DNA of 24,148 nt from Clostridia bacterium. GTDB lineage: Bacteria; Bacillota; Clostridia; Christensenellales; CAG-138. Below the pieces are notes generated by a model. The model saw only the letters and a program-made list of their open reading frames with translations, was not told where the DNA came from and searched no databases. Made by a program: the position numbers and the translations under genes. Location of the stretch: the NCBI GenBank assembly GCA_016296415.1, contig JAEDJH010000014.1:1-24148 (forward strand), given 5' to 3'. Positions 1-7,376 of the stretch are shown one piece after another (position 1 is the stretch's first letter; the number at the start of each line of letters is the position of its first letter).

Positions 1-35
1 ATAGCGTAATCTGCGCTTACAACGGCAATGAAAAA

Positions 36-593
36 TCAGTTTTCGAGCTGTCTGCCCATGAAATATGAGGCAGTTTCGCAGGCTTTGAGTTCGGGGTCGG
101 ACATATTTGTGCCCTGGTCACGACTGAGGAGCATTACGGCGCCTATGGCGTCCCCCGACGAAACGATGGGTACTATCACCTGCGCGGTATATTTTGAGCC
201 GTCGTTTTCCTCGGCGGTGATGCTCATGGGCGATGTGCCTGAATCCCCGAAAACGATGGATTTTTCACGGTTCTGCATGAGCCTTTCCACGCCCTCGCTG
301 ATGCTCTTGTCCAGTAAATCCCGCTTGCCGCTCCCCGAGGCGGCGACGACGTTATCCTTGTCGCATATTACCGCAATATGCCCCAATGCCTGATGGAGCG
401 CCTCGGCGTATTCCTTCGCAAAATCGCCAAGCTCGCCTATCGGAGAGTATTTTTTGAGTATGACCTCGCCCTCCCTGTCGGTGAATATCTCAAGCGGGTC
501 GCCCTCCCTTATCCGCAGCGTCCTGCGTATTTCCTTGGGGATGACGACACGGCCGAGTTCGTCGATTCGTCTGACTATTCCTGTTGCTTTCAT
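36..593 (-). CDS. spoVT: Stage V sporulation protein T (SpoVT), AbrB-family transition regulator
   Basis: This 185-aa protein is close in length to B. subtilis SpoVT (178 aa). Residues 1-50 form an AbrB/SpoVT swapped-hairpin DNA-binding domain, with the typical start ATGIVRRIDELGRVVIPKEI followed by RTLRIREGDPLEIF. Residues ~55-180 look like the SpoVT GAF-like ligand-sensing domain. In Bacillus, SpoVT acts in the forespore to activate or repress sigma-G genes and shape the coat and cortex; the same role is inferred here. An AAAAGGAG ribosome binding site (602-609) sits 8 bases before the ATG. Upstream, on the same strand, is a sigma-G-like promoter (700-728), as expected for this gene. It is divergent from the flavoprotein gene at 868. 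The identification is strong because the N-terminal motif is very conserved. Confidence 0.95.
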   Translation of the reverse strand: MKATGIVRRIDELGRVVIPKEIRRTLRIREGDPLEIFTDREGEVILKKYSPIGELGDFAKEYAEALHQALGHIAVICDKDNVVAASGSGKRDLLDKSISEGVERLMQNREKSIVFGDSGTSPMSITAEENDGSKYTAQVIVPIVSSGDAIGAVMLLSRDQGTNMSDPELKACETASYFMGRQLEN

Positions 594-651
594 TTATCGT
601 TCTCCTTTTTTCGTAGGGGTAAAGTGCCTCACTCATTTCAAGAGGGGCTTT

Positions 652-673
652 GGCGGTGCGATCCAACGCCGCC
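652..673 (-). other. GC-rich hairpin in the spoVT 5' leader
   Basis: GGCGGTG (652-658) can pair with CGCCGCC (667-673) across an 8-base loop, giving 7 bp with one G-U type pair. It lies between the predicted sigma-G promoter and the spoVT ribosome binding site. No T-run follows on either strand, so it is not a standard terminator. Its function is unknown. Confidence 0.35.
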
Positions 674-699
674 CTACATCATATTTTCAATTACGCTGT

Positions 700-728
700 T
701 AGTATCTGTAAGCAAAAGAGATTTATGC
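700..728 (-). promoter_or_regulatory. Predicted sigma-G/sigma-F-type promoter of spoVT
   Basis: Read on the minus strand, GCATA (728-724) is followed by exactly 17 bases and then GATACTA (706-700). This fits the forespore sigma-G pattern (gHATR, 17-18 bases, cATnnTA) except for the first base of the -10 element. B. subtilis spoVT is transcribed by sigma-G, so both gene and spacing agree. The match was made by eye. Confidence 0.55.
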
Positions 729-799
729 GTGATAATTCCATGTGTATTTGCGAGAGGACTATTGGCGCATTGCGGCGATCATATCCTTGTGCCGATCGG

Positions 800-828
800 T
801 TGATTTGCACCCATGCTGCGTGTATAAT
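800..828 (+). promoter_or_regulatory. Sigma-A-type promoter of the flavoprotein gene
   Basis: TTGATT (800-805), a 17-base spacer, and a perfect TATAAT (823-828) lie 39 bases before the ATG at 868. The spacing is optimal and the -35 box matches the consensus at four of six positions. Confidence 0.6.
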
Positions 829-867
829 TAAAAAACAGGAAAACTTTAATCTGACGGAGGCGGTAAA

Positions 868-1293
868 ATGGAAAAATTGACGAAAAATACCGAGGCGATC
901 CTGCTGGAACGTTTCGGAAAAGATTGCATTATTTCTCTGGCAACTGCGGTTGATAATATTCCTTATGTCCGCAACGTGGACGCATTTTACGAGAATGGCG
1001 CCTTTTATGTGCTTACCCACGGATTGTCCGGTAAAATGAAGCAAATAGAACGTAATCCCACGGTTGCGATATGCGGTGAATGGTTTACGGCTCAGGGCAA
1101 AGGCGTTGATCTTGGGTCGTTCGTAAAAGCGGATAATGCTCGTATTGCGGGTAAAATGAGGGATTTATTTTCTGCCTGGATCGATAACGGACACAATAAT
1201 TTTGAGGATACAAACACCTGTATCCTTTGCATTCGATTATCCACAGGCGTTTTGTTTTCAAACGGTATGCGCTATGAAATAGACTTTACTTGA
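868..1293 (+). CDS. Pyridoxamine 5'-phosphate oxidase-like (split-barrel flavin-binding) family protein
   Basis: This 141-aa protein has the small split-barrel fold pattern of the pyridoxamine 5'-phosphate oxidase superfamily. Strand pairs are seen around IISLATAVDNIPYVRNVDAF (residues ~20-39) and GAFYVLTHGLSGKMKQIERN (~43-62), followed by PTVAICGEW. The stretch 'GKMKQIERNPTVAI' is the usual signature in which the protein contacts the flavin phosphate. Such proteins bind FMN, F420 or heme, and small clostridial members are mostly uncharacterised, so the substrate cannot be named. A GGAGG ribosome binding site (856-860) and a good promoter precede the ATG. The gene ends before a strong terminator at 1499 and appears monocistronic. 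Confidence 0.8.
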   Translation: MEKLTKNTEAILLERFGKDCIISLATAVDNIPYVRNVDAFYENGAFYVLTHGLSGKMKQIERNPTVAICGEWFTAQGKGVDLGSFVKADNARIAGKMRDLFSAWIDNGHNNFEDTNTCILCIRLSTGVLFSNGMRYEIDFT

Positions 1294-1498
1294 AGGGGCG
1301 GGTATGCAATAAAGAACCAAATATTTTGCAAATCGGTTTTCGACGATCAGGTCACAATGACGGCAGATTTTTTGCAGCCAATGTCTATTCTGGCAAATCC
1401 GAAAGCAGGGTACAGGTGTTTTGGAACTCGATTGCCGGATCGGTTATGCGCAGCTATCAAAACATTGTCAAAAGTGCAGGCTGAGATAAGCGAACAGC

Positions 1499-1529
1499 AG
1501 CGGCGTGAGACTTGCTCCGCCGCTTTTTT
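1499..1529 (+). terminator. Rho-independent terminator of the flavoprotein gene
   Basis: The stem AGCGGCG (1499-1505) pairs with CGCCGCT (1518-1524). It is extended inward past a bulged T by GAG/CTC around an ACTTG loop, and a run of six Ts follows (1524-1529). This is a classic intrinsic terminator. Confidence 0.85.
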
Positions 1530-1544
1530 GACGAAATCTTTGGA

Positions 1545-1574
1545 TTGTACAATATATAGTTTTAATGATATAAT
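1545..1574 (+). promoter_or_regulatory. Probable promoter of the S9 peptidase gene
   Basis: A perfect TATAAT (1569-1574) lies 52 bases before the ATG. The best upstream partner, TTGTAC (1545-1550) at 18 bases, matches the -35 consensus at only three positions. That -35 lies within the palindrome ATTGTACAAT, which could be an operator. Confidence 0.4.
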
Positions 1575-1625
1575 CAATTACAATGTACTTGGGGATATTT
1601 GCCCGAACGTGAAAGGAGAAACAAA

Positions 1626-3635
1626 ATGGAAGCAATCGGTCTGAAAGAGTTTTTGAACTATCGCTTTTTATCGCAGGTGAGGTATGCGCCGGACGGAAAA
1701 AGGGCGGCATTTGTGGTGTCAAACTGCAACGAGGAGGATAACTGCTACGAGAGCAGAATATGGCTCTATGACGGCGAAATAAAGCCGCTTACCGACATCG
1801 GCAAGGAAAGCAGCTTTATATGGCTCGACGAGAACAGGCTGCTGTTCAATGCTGTGCGCTCGGCAAAGGAGAAAAAGCGTGCCGAGAAAAAGGATATTTT
1901 CACAAGCTATTATGTCCTTGACGTTCGGGGCGGCGAGGCTATGCCGGCATTCACCCTGCCGTTTGCCGCAATGTCGGTCAGAAGATTGGAAGAAAATCTG
2001 TTCCTGGTCTATGGAATGACGGACGCAAACAATCCCGATTTTTACAAAATGGACGAGGAAGAACGGGGCAAGGTGCTTAAATCGTACCAAGACGATAAGG
2101 ACTACGAGGTTTTCGATGAAATACCTTTCTGGTCAAACGGACGCGGCGTGATGAATAAAAGAAGGCTGTCGATGTTTATCGTTGAAACGGATCCTGCCGG
2201 CAAAGATCCCGTTAAAATCGAGCGCATTACGAATCCGCTGTTTTCCGCAAGGGGCTCTGCTGTCCGGGGCGACTTTATTTATTACAGCGGAAACGAGTAC
2301 GAAACAAAGAGCAAGCTGGGTTCGCACGATATATACCGCTACGACCGCAAAACCGGCGAGAACAAGCTGCTTGCGCACGATGAGAACGTAAACGTCCACG
2401 ATATCGTGGAGTCCGACGGCAGGATTCTGGTCATTGCGAACACGATGAAGGCGCACGGGCTCAACGAGAACGCAAGCGTGTATCTGCTTGACGAGAAAGC
2501 CGGAACGCTCAGCCTTTTGAGACATGAGGAATACAATATGTACAGCGACGTTGGCAGCGATTGCCGCTATGGAGGCGGCGGCGAATCGTCGCAGGCGCGC
2601 GGTTCGAGGGTATATCACCTCACCACGAGGGAGGGAAGCTCGCACCTGTACGCCCTTGAAAGCAGCGGCGACTCCACTCCGATAGTGACCAAGGAGGGCA
2701 GTATAGACGGCTTCAGCGTCAATGAGAACGCAGGAGAGGCGCTTTTGATCGCCCTTTATGACGGACGCCTGCAGGAGCTGTATGCTGCGGATATAGAAAG
2801 CGGCGAGGTAAGGCGTTTGAGCCACTTCAACGATGATGTGCTGAAGGATAAATACGTTGCCGAATACAATCCCGTTTCGGTAAAGAGCTGCGGCTATGAT
2901 ATAGGCGGCTGGGTGCTTCTGCCCAAGGATTATTCCCCCGAAAAGAGCTATCCGGCGATATTCGACATACACGGCGGTCCCAAGACGGTTTACGGCCCGG
3001 TGTTCTATCATGAGATGCAGCTTTGGGCGAATATGGGATACTTTGTGTTCTTCTGCAATCCCAAGGGCAGTGACGGCCGTGACAACGACTTTATGGATAT
3101 AAGAGGTCATTACGGCGATACGGACTATCAAAACCTCATGGATTTTGCGGATGCCGTGCTTGAAAAGTATCCGCAGATAGACAAAAAGCGTGTCTGCGTT
3201 ACCGGCGGCAGCTATGGCGGATTTATGACGAACTGGATAATCGGACATACCGACAGGTTCTGCTGTGCCGCCTCCCAGCGCTCAATTTCAAACTGGCTCA
3301 GCTATTACGGAGTTTCGGATATAGGCTTCTACTTTGCTGTCGACCAGTGCGACGGCGACATATTCGACACGCCGGAGCAGCTTTGGAAGCAGTCTCCGCT
3401 GCGCTATGCAAAGGACGTAAAGACGCCTACGCTGTTCATACACTCGGATGAGGATTACCGCTGCCCGCTTGAGCAGGGGATACAGATGTACACCGCACTT
3501 GCGGTGAGGGGCGTCCCCGCAAGAATGTGCGTGTTCCACGGCGAGAATCACGAGCTGTCAAGATCGGGCAAGCCGCTGCACAGGATACGCCGCCTGACGG
3601 AAATGACCGACTGGTTTGAGAAATACTCCGGGTAA
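1626..3635 (+). CDS. S9 family prolyl oligopeptidase-type serine peptidase
   Basis: This 669-aa two-domain peptidase has an N-terminal beta-propeller-like region (residues ~1-420; repeated TolB-like blades such as 'VRYAPDGKRAAFVVS') and a C-terminal alpha/beta hydrolase. The catalytic triad is visible: Ser529 in GGSYGGF, Asp610 in HSDEDYRCP, and His642 in GENHELS. An oxyanion-type HGGP motif lies upstream (DIHGGPKTVYGP). These features fit the S9C acylaminoacyl-peptidase subgroup. It probably degrades cytosolic oligopeptides, with the propeller restricting substrate size; no signal peptide is seen. I chose ATG 1626 over an in-frame TTG at 1599 because AAAGGAG (1612-1618) is correctly placed 7 bases before it and homologues begin at this point. 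The gene stands alone between terminator-like structures. Confidence 0.92.
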   Translation: MEAIGLKEFLNYRFLSQVRYAPDGKRAAFVVSNCNEEDNCYESRIWLYDGEIKPLTDIGKESSFIWLDENRLLFNAVRSAKEKKRAEKKDIFTSYYVLDVRGGEAMPAFTLPFAAMSVRRLEENLFLVYGMTDANNPDFYKMDEEERGKVLKSYQDDKDYEVFDEIPFWSNGRGVMNKRRLSMFIVETDPAGKDPVKIERITNPLFSARGSAVRGDFIYYSGNEYETKSKLGSHDIYRYDRKTGENKLLAHDENVNVHDIVESDGRILVIANTMKAHGLNENASVYLLDEKAGTLSLLRHEEYNMYSDVGSDCRYGGGGESSQARGSRVYHLTTREGSSHLYALESSGDSTPIVTKEGSIDGFSVNENAGEALLIALYDGRLQELYAADIESGEVRRLSHFNDDVLKDKYVAEYNPVSVKSCGYDIGGWVLLPKDYSPEKSYPAIFDIHGGPKTVYGPVFYHEMQLWANMGYFVFFCNPKGSDGRDNDFMDIRGHYGDTDYQNLMDFADAVLEKYPQIDKKRVCVTGGSYGGFMTNWIIGHTDRFCCAASQRSISNWLSYYGVSDIGFYFAVDQCDGDIFDTPEQLWKQSPLRYAKDVKTPTLFIHSDEDYRCPLEQGIQMYTALAVRGVPARMCVFHGENHELSRSGKPLHRIRRLTEMTDWFEKYSG

Positions 3636-3653
3636 TATCCTAACGAATTTATC

Positions 3654-3736
3654 GGGGCATTGTAAGAATTGGGCGTAAATGCCGCTTTTGTTAAAAACTA
3701 TTTAACGAAAAGTCACATATTTCTTACCAATGCCCC
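3654..3736 (+). other. Long inverted repeat with nested hairpin (structured RNA or terminator element)
   Basis: GGGGCATTGTAAGAA (3654-3668) pairs with TTCTTACCAATGCCCC (3721-3736), a 15-bp stem with a single bulged base. Inside it is a second hairpin: CTTTTGTTAAA (3685-3695) against TTTAACGAAAAG (3701-3712), 11 bp with one bulge and an AACTA loop. A small GGC/GCC hairpin (3672-3674/3681-3683) is also possible. Together they could form a three-way junction. TTGTTT follows the 3' arm, so it may terminate the peptidase transcript. It could also be an RNA regulator or a tiny inverted-repeat element. I do not recognise a known family. Confidence 0.5.
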
Positions 3737-3784
3737 TTGTTTGGCATGAATAATGGTGATAAAATAATCGAAAGTATGTAATGA

Positions 3785-3790
3785 TATAAT
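3785..3790 (+). promoter_or_regulatory. Candidate -10 box of mreB-family gene
   Basis: A perfect TATAAT lies 63 bases upstream of the ATG at 3854. No good TTGACA-like -35 box is found 16-18 bases upstream (that stretch is AAATAA), so this may be a weak or activator-dependent promoter. Confidence 0.35.
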
Positions 3791-3853
3791 ACTTTTATGT
3801 GCCGTGCGTGCGGTGCATAAGATGCTTAATAAATCGGATATGAGGAAAAAATA

Positions 3854-4900
3854 ATGGGTTTTTTAGAGTTTAACGACGTCGGTATCGACCTTGGGACATC
3901 GAGCGTGCTTGTGTACGTTCGCAACAAGGGTATCGTTCTGAGGGAGCCCTCGGTGGTCGCCGTTGAGAAAATTACGGGAAGGATAATCGCAATAGGCGAG
4001 GACGCAAGAAGAATGCTGGGAAGAACCCCCGGCAACGTTATTGCAATACGCCCGCTGAGGGACGGAGTTATTTCCAACTTCGACATAACCCAGCGCCTTC
4101 TGCACCATTTTCTCAAAAAGGTTGTCGGAACGAGGATATTCTTTAAACCGAGAGTCGTTGTATGCGTACCCTCGGGCGTAACTCAGGTTGAAAAGCGCTC
4201 GGTAATTGATGCTACGGAAAACGCCGGCGCACGTTACGCATACCTCATTGAGGAACCGATAGCCGCAGCGATAGGCGCAGGGATCGACATCGCACAGCCC
4301 AGGGGAAATATGATACTCGATATCGGCGGCGGAACCACCGACGTTGCGATCATCTCGCTGAGGGACGCCGTTTTGTCCGACTCGATAAAGGTCGCCGGAG
4401 ACAAATTCAACGACGCCATCGTCCGCTATATGCGAAAGAAGCACAATTTGCTCATCGGTGAGCGCACCGCCGAGGATATGAAGATAAGGATCGGCTCGGC
4501 ATATCCGAGAAAGGAACAGCTCTTTATCGACGTAAGGGGTCGTAACCTCATTTCCGGCTTGCCGCAGGCGATAGTCGTCGGCTCGAACGAGATGATAGAT
4601 GCGCTTGAGGAGCCGCTTCAGGCCATACTCGAGAGCGTAAAGAGCCTGTTTGAAAGGACGCCGCCGGAGCTTGCATCGGACATTGCGGAAAACGGAATAT
4701 GCCTTACCGGCGGCGGCGCACTGCTTTACGGCATGGATAAATTCATATCCGAGCATACGAAGGTTCCGTGCTACGTTGCGGAGGATCCCATTTCCTGCGT
4801 TGCCATTGGAACGGGTAAGGTACTTGAAAACCTTGAGGACTTCTCAATAGGAACGAGTGCGGTTTACGATTATCGCAGAGGCGACTTCTTCGAGGGTTGA
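3854..4900 (+). CDS. mreB: Rod shape-determining protein, MreB/Mbl family actin homologue
   Basis: This 348-aa protein has full family length. It carries the phosphate-1 loop GIDLGTSSVLVYV (residues ~10-22), the motif REPSVVAV, phosphate-2 DIGGGTTDVAII (156-167), and the adenosine motif GGGALLYGM (286-294). These are the actin-ATPase signatures of MreB. Such proteins form membrane-bound filaments that direct the elongation peptidoglycan machinery. The gene is not next to mreC/mreD, so it is probably a paralogue of the Mbl/MreBH type rather than the mreBCD copy. The residues GERTAEDMKIRIG and RGRNLISGLP are typical of the group. The ribosome binding site is only weak (GAGGA near 3842). The gene ends before a terminator shared with the convergent apbE. 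Confidence 0.93.
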   Translation: MGFLEFNDVGIDLGTSSVLVYVRNKGIVLREPSVVAVEKITGRIIAIGEDARRMLGRTPGNVIAIRPLRDGVISNFDITQRLLHHFLKKVVGTRIFFKPRVVVCVPSGVTQVEKRSVIDATENAGARYAYLIEEPIAAAIGAGIDIAQPRGNMILDIGGGTTDVAIISLRDAVLSDSIKVAGDKFNDAIVRYMRKKHNLLIGERTAEDMKIRIGSAYPRKEQLFIDVRGRNLISGLPQAIVVGSNEMIDALEEPLQAILESVKSLFERTPPELASDIAENGICLTGGGALLYGMDKFISEHTKVPCYVAEDPISCVAIGTGKVLENLEDFSIGTSAVYDYRRGDFFEG

Positions 4901-4928
4901 TCAAAGCGGACTGAAATTTTAACGGAAT

Positions 4929-4962
4929 ATCGCCCACCGAAGCAGATCGGAGGGCGATTTTT
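4929..4962 (+). terminator. Rho-independent terminator of the mreB-family gene
   Basis: ATCGCCC (4929-4935) pairs with GGGCGAT (4952-4958). Past an A-A mismatch the stem continues with CCGA/TCGG around an AGCAGA loop, and TTTTT follows (4958-4962). It lies between two convergent genes. The minus strand has no proper T-run, so it mainly serves the plus-strand transcript. Confidence 0.8.
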
Positions 4963-4977
4963 ATTGCGAACCGTTTT

Positions 4978-6012
4978 TTAGTTGCCGGTGTACAGCGAAA
5001 AGCCGTCCGAGGTGCTGATGCTTCCGTCCTTTGCGATGAATATGGCTTCCACGCCGTCCATGGAGTTTACCGTGTCAAGCCCCTCGGAAAGCGGAACGTT
5101 GAACAATGCAGTGGAGAGCCCGTCGGCAAGCCCCGCATCACGGCATATAACGCTCACCGACGAATGGTATTTTGACGGCATAAGCGTTTGGGTGTCGATG
5201 ATGTGATGATAGTTTTTGCCGTCAACGCAGTAATAGCGCTGATAATCGCCGCTTGTCGCAACGGACGCGCCGGAAAGGGCGAGGTGTGAGGAATAGCCTG
5301 CGCCGGAGGGGTTTTCAACGGCAACACGCCATGCGCTGCCGTCGGGCTTTGAGCCTATCGTGCATATATTTCCGCCCACGTTTGCAAGCATGGAGGTCAC
5401 GCCCTCAGCCTTCAGCGTTTCGACCACCTTCTGAAGGGCAAAGCCCTTTGCAACCGCACCCACGTCGAGCAAAAGCTCCCTGTCCGCAAAGTACACGGTG
5501 TTTCCGTCTATGATGACATCGTTTATATCCGTATGCTCTGCGGCGGCTTTCAGCTTGTCCGTCGGCGGGAGCTCGGCTGCGGAGGCGTTTTCAAGTCCCT
5601 TCGTGCGATATTCGTGCCAAATGCAAAGCACGCTTCCGAATGCGACGTTCACCGTGCCGTCTGTCAGCTCATACAGCTCCCTTGAAAACTCTATCAGCTC
5701 TATTATGCGCGGATCGACCTCAACGGGGGCGTACTTTGCCGTGCGGTTGAGCGTGCAGAGGTTCACAAGTCCGTCGTATTCGTTGTATATGTCGTAAAGG
5801 CGGTGATATTCGCTTAAAAGCCCGTGGAATCGTTCGGCATAAAGCTCCGCCTGCTCTGTGCTGTCTGCGTATATTATTACCTGCGTCACGGTGTCGAATG
5901 TGTCGAGCCAGGTCCTCTCGCAGCTTTTTTGCATGGGAGCACAGCCGCCGATAAAGACCGCAAACATCAAAGCGGCGGAAAGCAGGGCTGCGAAGCGAAT
6001 GTTTCTTTTCAT
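4978..6012 (-). CDS. apbE: ApbE family FAD:protein FMN transferase, lipoprotein
   Basis: This 344-aa protein has a signal peptide with a lipobox: basic MKRNIR, a hydrophobic core, then FIGGC with the lipidated Cys24. It is therefore exported and anchored on the outer face of the membrane. The ApbE domain follows, with GAVAKGFALQKV, the Gly-rich ANVGGNI, the HHIIDTQT segment and the metal-binding ADGLSTALF motif. The family transfers FMN from FAD to a Thr of target proteins such as RnfD/RnfG, NqrB/NqrC or extracellular flavoproteins; the target here is not in the window. A GGGAGG ribosome binding site (6020-6025) lies 7 bases before the ATG. It is divergent from the PAS-HTH regulator gene. Confidence 0.93.
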   Translation of the reverse strand: MKRNIRFAALLSAALMFAVFIGGCAPMQKSCERTWLDTFDTVTQVIIYADSTEQAELYAERFHGLLSEYHRLYDIYNEYDGLVNLCTLNRTAKYAPVEVDPRIIELIEFSRELYELTDGTVNVAFGSVLCIWHEYRTKGLENASAAELPPTDKLKAAAEHTDINDVIIDGNTVYFADRELLLDVGAVAKGFALQKVVETLKAEGVTSMLANVGGNICTIGSKPDGSAWRVAVENPSGAGYSSHLALSGASVATSGDYQRYYCVDGKNYHHIIDTQTLMPSKYHSSVSVICRDAGLADGLSTALFNVPLSEGLDTVNSMDGVEAIFIAKDGSISTSDGFSLYTGN

Positions 6013-6039
6013 CGGACGACCTCCCGTGTGTTTTAATCT

Positions 6040-6050
6040 ATTTTAGCACA
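6040..6050 (-). promoter_or_regulatory. Extended -10 promoter candidate of apbE
   Basis: On the minus strand TGTGCTAAAAT (6050-6040) has a TAAAAT -10 preceded by TG plus one base, the extended -10 form. No good -35 is present. It mirrors the plus-strand sequence at 6101-6111, so the two divergent genes carry near-identical -10 elements. Confidence 0.35.
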
Positions 6051-6100
6051 AATACACAGAGCCGGCGCGAAATACATTTTGCGTGGCAATAATTTTATTT

Positions 6101-6111
6101 TGTGCTATAAT
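6101..6111 (+). promoter_or_regulatory. Extended -10 promoter of the PAS-HTH regulator
   Basis: TGTGCTATAAT (6101-6111) holds a perfect TATAAT (6106-6111) with TGn immediately before it. It lies 66 bases upstream of the ATG at 6178. Confidence 0.5.
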
Positions 6112-6177
6112 AAAAAAGATGGGCGTAAGCGTACCTGTGCCTTTTAAAACGGGGCGCAGCGTGAAAGGAGGATATTT

Positions 6178-6804
6178 ATGGACGGTGAACGGCTTGATTT
6201 TTTGAAAAGGCTTGCCCGTGCCATGGCGGCACAGTTCGGCGGCAATCTGGAAATTATCGTCTGTAAAAAATATCCCGATTCGAACGGCGAATTTGTTGTT
6301 GAAACGGTAGAAAACGGGCATATTTCGGGACAAAAGGAAGGCTCCGTCATATCCCTGAGAAGCATTCCGAACGGCGACTTCGGAGCGGCGGAGGACAGAC
6401 TTTCGCACATAGCCGGAACCAAGGATGGCAGGGTGCTCAAATCCTCTGCGGTTTTTACAAAAAATGCCGAGGGCGAGGCGGACGGCCTGATAATAATGAA
6501 TTTCGACATTACGGAGCTTTCCGTGGCGGCAAATGCGCTGAACGGCATGGTCTCGGCGGCAAAAGCGCAGCCGGAGCCCGAAAGAATGGCGGTCAACGTC
6601 AACGACCTGCTCGATGAGCTGATACAAAAATCCGTGGATCTGGTCGGAAAGCCGGTTGCCCTGATGAATAAGGACGACAAGGTAAGGGCAATAACCTATT
6701 TGAAGGAAGCCGGCGCATTTTTAATAACACGCTCCGGCGACAAGGTCTCGGGCTATTTCGGGATAAGCAAATATACGCTCTATTCGTATCTCGATCTGAA
6801 GTAA
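6178..6804 (+). CDS. YheO/DauR-like transcriptional regulator (PAS-like sensor plus helix-turn-helix)
   Basis: This 208-aa protein has the two-part plan of the YheO/DauR family. Residues ~5-115 form a PAS-like (YheO) domain, with LEIIVCKKYPDSNGEFVVETVENGHISG and a central GLIIMNFDITEL strand. A linker runs from ~116 to 150. Residues ~160-208 form a DauR-type HTH, with KDDKVRAITYLKEAGAFLI then VSGYFGISKYTLYSYL. DauR represses D-arginine catabolism in Pseudomonas. Clostridial members have varied and mostly unknown ligands, so no target is named. The ribosome binding site AAAGGAGG (6164-6171) is excellent. No terminator follows, so some read-through into the Spo0A-C gene is possible. Confidence 0.85.
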   Translation: MDGERLDFLKRLARAMAAQFGGNLEIIVCKKYPDSNGEFVVETVENGHISGQKEGSVISLRSIPNGDFGAAEDRLSHIAGTKDGRVLKSSAVFTKNAEGEADGLIIMNFDITELSVAANALNGMVSAAKAQPEPERMAVNVNDLLDELIQKSVDLVGKPVALMNKDDKVRAITYLKEAGAFLITRSGDKVSGYFGISKYTLYSYLDLK

Positions 6805-6813
6805 TATAAAATA

Positions 6814-6820
6814 TGCGACA
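6814..6820 (-). promoter_or_regulatory. 0A-box-like site upstream of the Spo0A-C gene
   Basis: On the minus strand TGTCGCA matches the Spo0A box consensus TGTCGAA at six of seven bases. A second, weaker resemblance (TTTGTCAAC on the minus strand, 6861-6869) overlaps the -35 box. Such short sites arise by chance, so this is only suggestive of autoregulation or Spo0A control. Confidence 0.2.
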
Positions 6821-6860
6821 ATTTTGAACGGATATAAACATTTTATTGCATCGAAAAGTG

Positions 6861-6889
6861 TTGACAAATACGGAAAAAGAGATTAAAAT
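6861..6889 (+). promoter_or_regulatory. Strong sigma-A promoter of the Spo0A-C gene
   Basis: A perfect TTGACA (6861-6866), exactly 17 bases, then TAAAAT (6884-6889). This is the best consensus promoter in the window and leaves a leader of about 60 bases. Confidence 0.75.
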
Positions 6890-6955
6890 GACATTGTGAA
6901 ATAAAGACACACGTTTGTTCCAGATCAATCAAAAAAAGTAAAGGAGCATTTAGTG

Positions 6956-7303
6956 ATGCAGGAAATCCAATTTAAGACACTTATGACCATAGGCATACAG
7001 CCCAAGCACAAAGGCTTCTTCTATCTTGCGTACATCCTGACAGAATTGAAGAAAAATCCCGACGAGCTGTACGATTTGCACCGCAACGTATATCCGCAGC
7101 TTTGCAGCAGGTATCGCACGAACGATGCGTCGATCGAAAGAAATATTCGGTTTGCCGTCACATACGCATGGACATTCGGCAACAAGGCACTGTTTCAAAA
7201 AATCTTCAATTCCGATTGGTGCCCAAGTGTGCGTGAGTTTATCTCAATGCTGGCGATGGTGATGAGATACTCGGACGAGGAGCTTCGTAATTTACTTAGT
7301 TAG
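6956..7303 (+). CDS. Stand-alone Spo0A C-terminal DNA-binding domain protein
   Basis: The whole 115-aa protein corresponds to the effector domain of the sporulation master regulator Spo0A; the receiver domain is absent. Visible matches to the family are the start IGIQPKHKGFFYLAYIL (Spo0A: IGIPPHLKGYQYL), the phrase NVYPQLCSRYRT (VLYPDIAKKFNT), and the recognition-helix region ASIERNIRFAVTYAWTFGN (SRVERAIRHAIEVAWSRGN). The end is EFISMLAMVMR. The DNA-reading residues Ser/Glu/Arg-rich around 'IERNIR' are largely kept, so it probably binds 0A-box-like DNA without phosphorylation control. I chose ATG 6956, 9 bases after AAGGAG (6941-6946); GTG 6953 is the alternative. It has its own strong promoter and a terminator. 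Confidence 0.85.
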   Translation: MQEIQFKTLMTIGIQPKHKGFFYLAYILTELKKNPDELYDLHRNVYPQLCSRYRTNDASIERNIRFAVTYAWTFGNKALFQKIFNSDWCPSVREFISMLAMVMRYSDEELRNLLS

Positions 7304-7376
7304 AAAGCATATTATTCATTCTTTCGTGATTTGTACTGCCGCTTTTCGGAATATTTACCGACGGAAGGCGGTGGGG

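Larger units (their letters stand above)
1294..1625. other. 332-base gap between flavoprotein and S9 peptidase genes
   Basis: The gap holds a strong terminator (1499-1529) and the peptidase promoter region (from ~1545). The part from 1294 to 1498 has short open frames on the plus strand, including one with a TTG start at 1290, but none has a ribosome binding site or a recognisable family. A perfect 10-base palindrome ATTGTACAAT (1544-1553) lies just upstream of the predicted -10 box. Confidence 0.6.

Noticed and set aside
1290..1484. 64-codon frame with TTG start after the flavoprotein
   Set aside because: No ribosome binding site and no family resemblance; it overlaps the previous stop by chance.
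2133..3248. 371-codon open frame on the minus strand
   Set aside because: It lies wholly antisense to the S9 peptidase, whose catalytic motifs are intact, and its translation shows no recognisable domain.
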